This document shows, piece by piece, positions 41,665 through 48,314 of a DNA stretch of 64,000 nucleotides. The number at the start of each line of letters is the position of its first letter. The first letter of the stretch is position 1. The stretch comes from Streptomyces cavernae (GTDB lineage Bacteria > Actinomycetota > Actinomycetes > Streptomycetales > Streptomycetaceae). The notes under the pieces were generated by a model. That model had not been told where the DNA came from, made no database searches, and was given only the letters and a program-made list of their open reading frames with translations. Made by a program: the position numbers and the translations under genes. Where the stretch lies: assembly GCF_004023625.1 (NCBI RefSeq), contig NZ_RPDJ01000005.1, forward strand, positions 62,001 to 126,000, given 5' to 3'.

Positions 41665-42205
41665 CCGGAGCAGCCTCCCGCAGGCGTGCGAACTCCTCCG
41701 CCATCGTCTCCGCCGTCCAATGGGCGTTCAGACCGCTCGGGTTGGGCAAGACCCAGAGGCGGGTGTCGCCGATCTGCCGCTGCTGCGGGCCCACTCGGGC
41801 CTTGCGGTCGTCGAACGCCGCCCGGTACGCGGTGACACCCACCACGGCGAGCCACCGGGGACGCAACGAGGCCACCTTGAGGCTCAGCTGCCGCCCGCCT
41901 TCGAGGTACTCGTCCGCCGTCAGCTCGTCGGCGCGCGCGGTCGCCCGTGCCACCACGTTCGTTATGCCGAGCCCGTAGGAGAGCAACTCGCCCTGCTCCG
42001 AGGGCTTCAGCAGGCGCGGGGTGAAACCCGACAGGTGCAGAACCGGCCAGAAGCGGTTGCCGGGGCGCGCGAAGTGGTGTCCCGTCGCGGCGGTCATCAG
42101 GCCCGGGTTGATACCGCAGAACAGGACCCTCAGACCGTCCGCGACGACGTCCGGCACAAGCCGGTCACGGGCCGCCTCCAACTCCTCGGGTGTGAACCGC
42201 GTCAG
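41660..42205 (-). CDS. mug: Mismatch-specific uracil-DNA glycosylase
   Basis: Mug removes uracil or ethenocytosine from G mispairs. The 181-aa protein has both family motifs: FCGINPGLMTAATGHHFARPGNRFWPVL (catalytic Asn in GINPG) and VLPNPSGLNAHW near the C-terminus. No ATG, GTG or TTG precedes these at the right distance. The family start MTRFTPEELEAARDRLVPD corresponds to a CTG codon at 42203-42205, with GGGGG seven bases upstream and a CTGA overlap with the purB stop. I therefore give CTG as the start; a TTG 12 codons later is the alternative. It is coupled to purB. Confidence 0.85.
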   Translation of the reverse strand: MTRFTPEELEAARDRLVPDVVADGLRVLFCGINPGLMTAATGHHFARPGNRFWPVLHLSGFTPRLLKPSEQGELLSYGLGITNVVARATARADELTADEYLEGGRQLSLKVASLRPRWLAVVGVTAYRAAFDDRKARVGPQQRQIGDTRLWVLPNPSGLNAHWTAETMAEEFARLREAAPA

Positions 42206-43644
42206 AGGATCGCCCCCGGTGTGTAACCCGCGGCCTCCGGACGCTGCTTCACGACCTCCTCGATCCGGCCCACGACCACCGAGACCTGGTCGGCCGCGGC
42301 GCCCGTGAAGGACAGCTTGTCCGCCATCAGCTCGTCCAGCTGGGCGCGGTCGAGCGGGATGCGGTCGTCGGCGGCGAGCTTGTCCAGCAGGTCGTTGCGC
42401 TCGGCCCCCTGCTCGCGCATGGCGAGGGCGGTGGCGACCGCGTTCTCCTTGATGGCCTCGTGCGCGATCTCCCGGCCCACACCCGCACGCACCGCGCCCA
42501 TCAGGACCTTGGTCGTGGCGAGGAACGGCAGATAGCGGTCCAGTTCCCGTGCGACGACCGCGGGGAAGGCGCCGAACTCGTCGAGGACGGTCAGGAACGT
42601 CTCCAGCAGTCCGTCCAGCGCGAAGAAAGCGTCCGGCAGTGCCACCCGGCGTACCACCGAGCACGACACGTCGCCCTCGTTCCACTGGTCGCCCGCCAGC
42701 TCGCCCGTCATCGACGCGTAGCCCCGCAGGATCACCATCAGACCGTTGACGCGCTCGCAGGAACGGGTGTTCATCTTGTGCGGCATCGCGGACGAGCCGA
42801 CCTGCCCCGGCTTGAAGCCCTCGGTCACCAGCTCGTGCCCGGCCATCAGCCGGATCGTCTTCGCGAGGGACGACGGTGCCGCGGCCAGCTGCACCAGCGC
42901 GGTCACCACCTCGTAGTCCAGCGAGCGCGGGTAGACCTGGCCGACCGAGGTGAACGCCTGCGAGAAGCCCAGGTGGTCGGCGATCCGCTGCTCCAGCCGC
43001 GTGAGCCGCGCCGCGTCGCCGCCGAGCAGGTCCAGCATGTCCTGCGCCGTGCCCACCGGGCCCTTGATGCCGCGCAGCGGGTAGCGGCCGAGCAGCTCCT
43101 CGAGACGCGCGTACGCGACGAGCAGCTCGTCGGCGACGGTCGCGAAGCGCTTGCCGAGGGTGGTGGCCTGCGCCGCCACGTTGTGCGAGCGGCCCGCCAT
43201 GACCAGCTCGCCGTACTCGCCCGCCAGCTTGCCGAGCCGCGCCAGGACCGCCACCGTACGGTCGCGCATCAGCTCAAGGGAGAGCCGGATCTGCAGCTGC
43301 TCGACGTTCTCGGTGAGATCCCGGGAGGTCATGCCCTTGTGCACGTGCTCGTGCCCGGCGAGGTCGTTGAACTCCTCGATCCGCGCCTTCACGTCGTGCC
43401 GCGTGACCTTCTCGCGCTCGGCGATCGAGGCGAGGTCGACCTGGTCGAGGACGCGTTCGTAGTCGGCGATCGCCGCGTCCGGCACCTCGATCCCCAGGTC
43501 CTTCTGGGCCCGCAGCACCGCGAGCCAGAGCTGCCGCTCCAGCTTCACCTTGTACTCGGGGGACCAGAGCGTGGCGAGCTCGGCGGAGGCGTAGCGTCCG
43601 GCGAGGACGTTGGGGATACGGGGCTTGGCTGGCGCAGAAGTCAC
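42202..43644 (-). CDS. purB: Adenylosuccinate lyase
   Basis: PurB cleaves SAICAR and adenylosuccinate in purine synthesis. The 480-aa protein shows the fumarase/aspartase superfamily regions: EHVHKGMTSRDLTENVEQL, GRSHNVAAQATTLGKRFA, and the mobile signature loop GSSAMPHKMNTRSCERVNG with its catalytic Ser. The GTG at 43644 gives MTSAPAKPRIPNVLAGRYAS, close to the usual N-terminus. A TAGAAT box (minus strand, 43653-43658) lies eight bases upstream and there is no ribosome site, so translation is probably leaderless. Its TGA overlaps the CTG start of mug. Confidence 0.97.
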   Translation of the reverse strand: MTSAPAKPRIPNVLAGRYASAELATLWSPEYKVKLERQLWLAVLRAQKDLGIEVPDAAIADYERVLDQVDLASIAEREKVTRHDVKARIEEFNDLAGHEHVHKGMTSRDLTENVEQLQIRLSLELMRDRTVAVLARLGKLAGEYGELVMAGRSHNVAAQATTLGKRFATVADELLVAYARLEELLGRYPLRGIKGPVGTAQDMLDLLGGDAARLTRLEQRIADHLGFSQAFTSVGQVYPRSLDYEVVTALVQLAAAPSSLAKTIRLMAGHELVTEGFKPGQVGSSAMPHKMNTRSCERVNGLMVILRGYASMTGELAGDQWNEGDVSCSVVRRVALPDAFFALDGLLETFLTVLDEFGAFPAVVARELDRYLPFLATTKVLMGAVRAGVGREIAHEAIKENAVATALAMREQGAERNDLLDKLAADDRIPLDRAQLDELMADKLSFTGAAADQVSVVVGRIEEVVKQRPEAAGYTPGAIL

Positions 43645-43652
43645 GTGTACGG

Positions 43653-43658
43653 ATTCTA
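43653..43658 (-). promoter_or_regulatory. -10 box of a leaderless purB promoter
   Basis: TAGAAT ends eight bases before the purB GTG, so the transcript should begin at or within a base or two of the start codon. The -35 region is weak. Confidence 0.5.
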
Positions 43659-43796
43659 CTGGCGAATCGTGCAGGCCAGCCCCGCGGGGTTCGTTGGCGG
43701 AAGCTACAAGCGACCCCGCACGGCTCAGGGCTTGCCCGGCCTGCCCTGCCCGGAGGTTCACGGACGGGGCCAGGCCCTGATCCGTCCGGACAGGCC

Positions 43797-44138
43797 CTAC
43801 CCCTCCTTGTCCGCCAGCTCCGCCAGGATGTCGGCGTGGCACAGCTCGGGCGCGCACCAGCACGCCAGGGTCTTTCCGCGCAGCTCGGGCACCAGTGCCA
43901 GCAGCTCGGGACGCTCCATCAGGTACGCCCGGTACTTCTCCATGACCTCCGCGCGTGTGCCGTCCCGCTTCCTGGACGCCGTGTCGGGGACGAACGGGTT
44001 GTAGAGCGGATGCTGGGGGAGGTCCCAGTGGCCCATGGTCCAGCGGCGGCCGACGTAGACCAGGTCGGCGGGCGCGTGTTCCAGCCGGGGGCCGAACTCG
44101 CGGATGTGGCCCTTGAGGTTGATGACGGTCGTGGACAT
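43797..44138 (-). CDS. DUF4326 family protein
   Basis: The 113-aa protein is a DUF4326 member, recognised by the C-terminal GKTLACWCAPELCHADILAELAD motif with two Cys and one His and by an N-terminal basic segment. The Cys/His pattern suggests a metal site, but no activity is established for the family. The ATG at 44138 follows GGGAG, and this ribosome site lies inside a perfect 9-bp hairpin (44140-44162). A GATAGT box just upstream suggests that transcription begins near the hairpin. It lies upstream of purB on the same strand with a 152-bp gap. Confidence 0.85.
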   Translation of the reverse strand: MSTTVINLKGHIREFGPRLEHAPADLVYVGRRWTMGHWDLPQHPLYNPFVPDTASRKRDGTRAEVMEKYRAYLMERPELLALVPELRGKTLACWCAPELCHADILAELADKEG

Positions 44139-44139
44139 G

Positions 44140-44162
44140 TGGAGCTCCCTTCAGGAGCTCCA
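44140..44162 (-). promoter_or_regulatory. 5'-leader hairpin covering the DUF4326 ribosome site
   Basis: TGGAGCTCC and GGAGCTCCA (44140-44148 and 44154-44162) pair perfectly over five bases. The arm next to the start codon carries the GGGAG ribosome site. Preceded by a GATAGT box, this would form at the very 5' end of the message and could hide the ribosome site, or it may be a repressor operator. Confidence 0.55.
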
Positions 44163-44175
44163 CTATCGCGCTGAA

Positions 44176-44976
44176 CTACGCCGCAGGCCCCTCGGAGGGC
44201 AGCGGACTCTCGTACGGCAGCAGCTCCGGCCGCTTGGCCGGGCGCCCGTCACCCGATGAGCGGCCCGTCAGCCGCCGTCCGATCCAGGGCAGCAGGTGCT
44301 GCCGGGCGAAACGGGCGTCGGCGACGCGGCGGGCCATCCACCCCGGCGGCAGGGTCGACGGCATCGGGGTGTGCCAGTCGGGGTCCTCCGCCTCGTAGCC
44401 CAGCGTCTGCCACACCGCCTCCGCCACCCGGCGGTGGCCCTCCGCCGTCAGGTGCAGCCGGTCCACGTCCCACATCCGGGGGTCGGACAGCGACGGTGCA
44501 CCGTACAGGTCGACCACCGTCGCGCCGTGCCGCTCGGCCAGCTCGTCTATGCAGGCGAACAACTCCTCCATGCGCGGGCGGAAGCGCTCCAGGACGGGCC
44601 CGTTGCGACCCGGGCTGCGCATCAGGACGAGCCGATCGCAGGCGGGCGCGAGGCGCTCCACGGCCTCTTCGAGCAGGCCGCGGACCCGGCCCATGTCGCA
44701 TTTCGGCCGCAGAGCGTCGTTCAGGCCGCCCACCAGGGTGATCACATCGGGTCGCATGGCAGCCGCGACGTCCACCTGCTCCGCGACGATCTGTCCGATG
44801 AGCTTGCCGCGCACGGCCAGGTTGGCGTACCGGAATCCGGGGGTCCGGGCGGCCATCCGTCCGGCGAGCAGATCGGCCCAGCCGCGGTACGAGCCGTCCG
44901 GCAGCAGATCCGACATGCCCTCCGTGAAGGAGTCGCCCACCGCGACCAAGCTGGTGTAAGTGACATTCGTGTACAT
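44176..44976 (-). CDS. SGNH/GDSL hydrolase
   Basis: This 266-aa esterase/lipase-fold protein has the four SGNH blocks: VAVGDSFTEGMSD (Ser), VRGKLIGQI (Gly block), LVGGLNDALRP (Asn) and DVDRLHLTAEGHRRVAEAVW (Asp and His). No signal peptide is seen, so it acts in the cytosol. A conserved C-terminal extension follows the His (residues about 215-266). The ATG at 44976 starts MYTNVTYTSLVAVGDSF. There is no ribosome site, and TACCAT about ten bases upstream may be a -10 box. It is upstream of the DUF4326 gene on the same strand. The ester substrate is unknown. Confidence 0.9.
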   Translation of the reverse strand: MYTNVTYTSLVAVGDSFTEGMSDLLPDGSYRGWADLLAGRMAARTPGFRYANLAVRGKLIGQIVAEQVDVAAAMRPDVITLVGGLNDALRPKCDMGRVRGLLEEAVERLAPACDRLVLMRSPGRNGPVLERFRPRMEELFACIDELAERHGATVVDLYGAPSLSDPRMWDVDRLHLTAEGHRRVAEAVWQTLGYEAEDPDWHTPMPSTLPPGWMARRVADARFARQHLLPWIGRRLTGRSSGDGRPAKRPELLPYESPLPSEGPAA

Positions 44977-45029
44977 GGCGAATGCGATGGTAACGCGCTC
45001 CGCCGAGTGCCCCGGCGGCGTTGCCGGTC

Positions 45030-46052
45030 TCACACCGGCTGCCCGAACAGCGCCCGCAGCACGTCCTCCAGCGTCACCAGCCCCGCCAGCCGCCCGTCCC
45101 GGCTCCGTACGGCCGCGAGATGTGTGCGGCTCCTGCGCATCGCGGTGAGGACGTCGTCCAGCGGGGCGCTCTCGCGGACGCGGGCGATGGGGCGCATCTC
45201 GGACACCCGGAACGGCCGGTCGTGCGGCGACGCGTCCAGCGCGTCCTTGACGTGCAGATAGCCGACGATGCGGCGGCTGTCGTCCACGACCGGGAAGCGG
45301 GAGAAGCCGGACTCCGCCGCCAGCCCCTCCAACTCCTCCGGAGTGAGGCCGACGCGCGCGTACACCACCCGTTCCAGCGGCAGCATCACATCGCGCACCG
45401 GACGTCGCCCCAGTTCCAGCGCGTCGTGCAGCCGCTCCTGAGCGCGGTCGTCGATCAGGCCGGCTTCGCCGGAGTCCTTGACCAGCCGGGCCAGCTCGTC
45501 GTCCGAGAAAGTGGCCGTCACCTCACTCTTCACCTCGACCCGCAGTAGCTTCAGCACGCCGTTGGCGAAGGCGTTGACCGAGAAGATCACCGGTCGCAGC
45601 GCCCTGGTCACGGCGACCAGCGGCGGTCCGAGCAGCAGGGCCGTGCGCACCGGCTCGGCGAGCGCGACGTTCTTCGGCACCATCTCGCCGAGCAGCATGT
45701 GCAGATAGGTCGCCAGGGTCAGGGCGATGACGAACGAGATCGCGTGCCCCGCGCCCTCGGGCACCCCGGCGGCGTGGAACACCGGCTCCAGCAGATGCTC
45801 GATGGCGGGCTCGGCGACCACACCGAGCACCAGAGTGCACAGTGTGATGCCGAGCTGCGCCGCCGCCATCACCGCCGACACGTGCTCCAGACCCCACAGC
45901 ACACTGCGCGCCCGCAGGTGGCCCGGCTCTCCCTGGCCGGTGAACGGCTCGATCTGACTGCGCCGTACGGAGATGAGCGCGAACTCCGCTCCCACGAAGA
46001 AGGCGTTCAGGACCAGGGTCGCGAGACCGATCAACAGCTGTACGACGGTCAT
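45030..46052 (-). CDS. CNNM/HlyC-type membrane protein with CBS domains (short)
   Basis: The 340-aa protein has an N-terminal CNNM (DUF21) membrane domain (LVLNAFFVGAEFALISVRRSQIE..., three to four helices to about residue 140) and a CBS pair (VMLPLERVVYARVGLTPEELEGLA, HDRPFRVSEMRPIARVRESAPLDDVLTAMRR). It ends soon after the CBS pair and lacks the CorC_HlyC domain of its neighbour. Relatives transport or sense Mg2+/Co2+. Its ATG overlaps the stop of the upstream paralogue by four bases (ATGA), so both are made together and may work as a heteromer. Confidence 0.92.
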   Translation of the reverse strand: MTVVQLLIGLATLVLNAFFVGAEFALISVRRSQIEPFTGQGEPGHLRARSVLWGLEHVSAVMAAAQLGITLCTLVLGVVAEPAIEHLLEPVFHAAGVPEGAGHAISFVIALTLATYLHMLLGEMVPKNVALAEPVRTALLLGPPLVAVTRALRPVIFSVNAFANGVLKLLRVEVKSEVTATFSDDELARLVKDSGEAGLIDDRAQERLHDALELGRRPVRDVMLPLERVVYARVGLTPEELEGLAAESGFSRFPVVDDSRRIVGYLHVKDALDASPHDRPFRVSEMRPIARVRESAPLDDVLTAMRRSRTHLAAVRSRDGRLAGLVTLEDVLRALFGQPV

Positions 46053-47452
46053 GGGCCCTCCCCGACCTGCCGGTCGTCCATCGGGCCGGCGTCACCCTCG
46101 TCCGTGAGCCTCGCGGGATGTCCGTCCGGGGCCTGCTCGGCGGGCCAGTTCGGCGGCGCATGCAGCAGCACCCGCGCCGCCCTCCGCCCCGACGCGTCCA
46201 GCACCTCGAGCCGCCATCCGGCCACGTCGACGCGGTCCCCGGTCGTGGGGATCCGCCCCAGTTGCGTCGCGACGAGCCCGGCGAGGGTCTCGTACGGTCC
46301 CTCCGGCGCCCGGAGCCCGACGCGTTCCAGCTGGTCCGTGCGGGCGAAGCCGTCGGCCGAGTACTGGAAGCGCCCGTCCGGGGACCGCCCCGCGGGCGCC
46401 AGGTCCGGTACCTCGTGCGGGTCGTGCTCGTCCCGCACCTCGCCGACGACCTCCTCGACGATGTCCTCCAGGGTGGCGACCCCGGCGGTGCCCCCGTACT
46501 CGTCGATGACGACGGCCATCGTCCGCTTGCCGGACAATCGGTCCAGCAGCCGGTCCACGGTCAGCGAGCGGGGTACGAGCAGCGGCTCGCGCATCCGCTC
46601 CACCACGCTTCGGCGGGGGCGCTCCCGGGCCGGGACAGCGAGTACGTCCTTGATGTGCACCACCCCGACCACCGAGTCGAGGGTGCCGCGGTAGACCGGG
46701 AAGCGGGACAGCCCCGTCGCCCGGGTCGCGTTCGCCACGTCCTCGCAGGTCGCCGCGACCTCCAGGGCCACCACCTGCACCCGCGGGGTCATCACGTTGC
46801 CCGCCGTCAGATCGGCGAGGTTGAGCGTGCGCACGAACAGTTCCGCCGTGTCCTCCTCCAGGGCACCCTCCCGCGCGGAGTGCCGGGCCAGGGCCACCAG
46901 TTCCTGGGGCCCGCGCGCGGACGCCAGTTCCTCGGCGGGTTCGAAGCCGAAGCGGCGGACGAAACGGTTCGCGGTGTTGTTGAGGTGGGTGATGAAGGGA
47001 CGGAACGCGGCGCTGAACCAGCGCTGGGGCGTGCCGACCCGTTTGGCGAGGGCCAGCGGCGAGGAGATCGCCCAGTTCTTGGGCACCAGCTCCCCGACGA
47101 CCATCAGGAAGACCGTCGACAGTCCGGTGCCGATGACCAGGGCGAGCGATTCCGCTGTGGTGCGTGATATGCCCACCGACTCCAGTGGGCCCGCGATCAG
47201 CTTGGCGATGGACGGCTCGGCGAGCATGCCGACCACCAGGTTGGTGACGGTGATGCCGAGCTGCGCGCCGGACAGCTGGAAGGTCAGACTCCGTACGGCC
47301 TTCAGCGCGCCCGCCGCACCGCGCTCACCCCGTTCCGCGGCCCGCTCGAGCTCGCCGCGCTCGACCGTGGTCAGCGAGAACTCCGCCGCGACGAAGGCGC
47401 CACAGGCCACCGAGAGCAGCACCGCGACCGCGAGGAGGAGCACTTCGGTCAT
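46049..47452 (-). CDS. CNNM/CorC-type membrane protein with CBS and CorC_HlyC domains
   Basis: This 467-aa paralogue has the full build: CNNM membrane domain (LSVACGAFVAAEFSLTTVERGELERA..., FLMVVGELVPKNWAIS), CBS pair (NVMTPRVQVVALEV, VVGVVHIKDVLAVPAR, MAVVIDEYGGTAGVATLEDIVEEVVGEVRDEHD) and the CorC_HlyC domain (YETLAGLVATQLGRIPTTGDRVDVAGWRLEVLDASGRRAARVLL). It probably moves or gates Mg2+ or another divalent cation. It is the first gene of a coupled pair with the shorter paralogue. The ATG at 47452 lies after GGAGGTGACGCG, a good ribosome site. Confidence 0.93.
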   Translation of the reverse strand: MTEVLLLAVAVLLSVACGAFVAAEFSLTTVERGELERAAERGERGAAGALKAVRSLTFQLSGAQLGITVTNLVVGMLAEPSIAKLIAGPLESVGISRTTAESLALVIGTGLSTVFLMVVGELVPKNWAISSPLALAKRVGTPQRWFSAAFRPFITHLNNTANRFVRRFGFEPAEELASARGPQELVALARHSAREGALEEDTAELFVRTLNLADLTAGNVMTPRVQVVALEVAATCEDVANATRATGLSRFPVYRGTLDSVVGVVHIKDVLAVPARERPRRSVVERMREPLLVPRSLTVDRLLDRLSGKRTMAVVIDEYGGTAGVATLEDIVEEVVGEVRDEHDPHEVPDLAPAGRSPDGRFQYSADGFARTDQLERVGLRAPEGPYETLAGLVATQLGRIPTTGDRVDVAGWRLEVLDASGRRAARVLLHAPPNWPAEQAPDGHPARLTDEGDAGPMDDRQVGEGP

Positions 47453-47589
47453 CGCGTCACCTCCGTCCCATGATCGGTCGGCGGCGGGGGGAAAGCGAAA
47501 CCGCCGTGAGCCCTCCGGGGCCCGCCGTGAGGCCTCCCCGGGCCCACCGTGAGCCCATCGGGCCCGTCCCGAGCCGGTCCGGCGCGGGG

Positions 47590-47685
47590 CTCACCCGGTG
47601 AAGGGCTTCGCCCCACTTCCGCCAGTGTTTCTCCGGCTTGTACCCCGCAGCACGCCAGGCATGATGGATGGTCCCGTTCCGCTTG
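47590..47685 (-). pseudogene. C-terminal remnant of a second GNAT gene
   Basis: One minus-strand frame downstream of the GNAT gene reads TIHHAWRAAGYKPEKHWRKWGEAL. It matches the end of the intact GNAT (HHVWAAAGYHREDHWRRWVKRL) at about 14 of 22 positions. No acetyl-CoA loop or start is present. It is the diverged tail of an old tandem copy. Confidence 0.55.
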
Positions 47686-47709
47686 GCGGATCCCGGCGCG
47701 CGGCCCTCC

Positions 47710-48129
47710 TCACAGCCGTTTGACCCAGCGGCGCCAGTGGTCCTCACGGTGGTATCCGGCCGCGGCCCAGACGTGGTGGGCCCGTTCGTTGGCTTCCAGC
47801 ACCATGGCGTCCACACGGCGCCCGCCGAGCTCGGCGAAGCGTTGTTCCGCCGCTTCCAGGAGGGCGGTGGCGACGCCCTGCCGACGGTGGTCCGGGTGTA
47901 CGGCGAGCCGGTAGGCGGAGCATCGCCATCCGTCGAAGCCGGCTATCACGGTCCCGACGACGAGCCCGTCGCGTTCCGCGAGGAGCAGGGCTCCGGGATC
48001 TCTCGTGATCAGCCGGGCCACTCCGTCGTGGTCGTCGGTGATGCTCGTTCCTTCCGCGGCTTCGCGCCAGAACTGCAGCACGGTGCCGATGTCGGAGAGG
48101 GTGGCGCAACGGATGGGAAGATCGCTCAT
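47710..48129 (-). CDS. GNAT family N-acetyltransferase
   Basis: The 139-aa single-domain acetyltransferase carries the CoA pyrophosphate loop VHPDHRRQGVATALLEAAEQRF (residues about 76-97), the beta4 segment AYRLAVHPD and a final AHHVWAAAGYHREDHWRRWVKRL typical of this small group. It would acetylate a small amine or protein N-terminus. The ATG at 48129 starts MSDLPIRCATLSDIGTVLQFWREA, the usual N-terminus; no strong ribosome site is seen. A diverged copy of its C-terminus lies just downstream. About 185 bases separate it from the ABC permease gene. Confidence 0.9.
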   Translation of the reverse strand: MSDLPIRCATLSDIGTVLQFWREAAEGTSITDDHDGVARLITRDPGALLLAERDGLVVGTVIAGFDGWRCSAYRLAVHPDHRRQGVATALLEAAEQRFAELGGRRVDAMVLEANERAHHVWAAAGYHREDHWRRWVKRL

Positions 48130-48314
48130 GGGGCGAGCCAAGCAGATCACCGACCTGGTGGCGAACGGTTTCCCTGCCGCGAACGAACGAACGGATGGGC
48201 GGGCGGGTCGGTCTGGGCGCGGGCCCGGCGGGCAGCGCCGGCTCGGCCGACGACACACCGCCGGGCGACGCCACGCGACCGGGAGCACCACCCGCGCGAC
48301 GACGCCTCGACGCC

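Noticed and set aside
47457..47816. 119-aa minus-strand frame as an intact gene
   Set aside because: Its start is inside the GNAT gene in another frame; only the middle resembles a GNAT C-terminus, so it is treated as a remnant.
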